Shown: positions 6,098 to 6,342 of the stretch, piece by piece
Numbering within the stretch: the first letter of the stretch is position 1
Layout of the letters: every line of letters starts with the position of its first letter
NCBI GenBank assembly: GCA_900321915.1
Contig: ONXW01000350.1
Span: 1-6,342, forward strand
From: an uncultured Eubacteriales bacterium
GTDB lineage: Bacteria > Bacillota > Clostridia > Lachnospirales > Lachnospiraceae
DNA: 6,342 nt
Direction of reading: 5' to 3'
Made by a program: the position numbers and the translations under genes
The notes under the pieces: model-generated
The model's database searches: none
Told to the model about the DNA's origin: nothing
Seen by the model: the letters and a program-made list of their open reading frames with translations, nothing else

Positions 6098-6342
6098 TAC
6101 TCATTGCCTCCTTCCGCCTTCTTGCCGGCATTCGCTTCTTCAGCAGCGTCCGCCATTGTCTGCTCCAGTGTTGTGGCAACCTTGTCGCCGAAATGCATCA
6201 CGTGAATGATAACCATCTGGATACCGCGAATCACAGCCAGCCAGAATCCGACCACCATGAACAGGTACACGATGGACATCGGAAGCCGCATAGCCGGGGA
6301 AAGTTCGTTGGACGCAACGATCTTCTGGTAAACGCCGATGGA
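6097..6342 (-). CDS. dctQ: TRAP transporter small permease subunit (DctQ family), 5' part cut by window edge
   Basis: The last 81 residues of a DctQ-like protein; the frame is open to the right edge. The visible part has a short amphipathic stretch (GVYQKIVASNELSPAMRLPM), the last membrane helix (SIVYLFMVVGFWLAVIRGIQMV) and a charged cytoplasmic tail (ADAAEEANAGKKAEGGNE). The pattern SPA-x-x-(I/L)PM followed by a Tyr/Leu-rich final helix is typical of the DctQ C-terminus. A full protein is about 160-180 residues, so roughly half is missing. The small subunit packs against DctM as a scaffold in the membrane. The stop codon shares one base with the dctM start. An ATG at 6291 is internal, not a start. 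Confidence 0.85.
   Translation of the reverse strand, partial: SIGVYQKIVASNELSPAMRLPMSIVYLFMVVGFWLAVIRGIQMVIIHVMHFGDKVATTLEQTMADAAEEANAGKKAEGGNE

Noticed and set aside
5009..6205. Long plus-strand open frame (398 codons) opposite dctM
   Set aside because: Its translation is rich in charged residues with no recognisable fold, and it mirrors the hydrophobic codons of dctM. dctM itself is unmistakable.
1..6342. Mobile element, CRISPR array, toxin-antitoxin or defence system
   Set aside because: No transposase, integrase, regularly spaced repeats, terminal inverted repeats, nuclease or antitoxin-like frames were seen. All coding sequence is explained by transporter, regulator and ThDP-enzyme genes.

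Overview
The window looks like part of an anaerobic, mid-GC Bacillota genome (Clostridia, most plausibly Lachnospiraceae-like). Three things suggest this. The solute-binding protein is a lipoprotein with a CGG-type mature N-terminus and a low-complexity Ala/Pro/Glu/Thr linker. Several genes have strong AGGAGG-like ribosome binding sites. TRAP, EamA and LysR genes are packed head to tail. The assignment is inference from style, not from a marker gene.

All six supported genes lie on the minus strand, so transcription runs from the right edge to the left edge. In that order: (1) the 3' end of a TRAP small permease gene (dctQ-like), cut by the right edge; (2) a complete TRAP large permease (dctM-like), overlapping dctQ by one base; (3) a complete TRAP solute-binding lipoprotein (dctP-like), with its own candidate promoter and a very strong GC-rich hairpin in its leader, and a textbook intrinsic terminator after it; (4) an EamA/DMT-family ten-helix transporter; (5) a LysR-type regulator; (6) a thiamine-diphosphate (ThDP) enzyme of the acetolactate synthase/benzoylformate decarboxylase superfamily, cut by the left edge just before its GDG cofactor motif.

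Read together, this looks like a small uptake-and-metabolism locus. A binding-protein-dependent secondary transporter imports an organic acid or related anion. A ThDP enzyme could act on a 2-oxo acid or aldehyde derived from it. A DMT carrier could move a product or related metabolite. A LysR protein could sense the substrate. The substrate cannot be read from the sequence. The ThDP enzyme lacks the RFDDR-type motif of biosynthetic acetohydroxyacid synthase, so a housekeeping ilvB assignment is not favoured. No mobile element, CRISPR array, tRNA or rRNA was seen. No intergenic stretch exceeds about 165 bases, but three of them hold readable regulatory structure. I did not find a clearly novel system; the most interesting signals are the dctM-dctP leader hairpin, the candidate LysR sites before the ThDP gene, and the unassigned ThDP enzyme.
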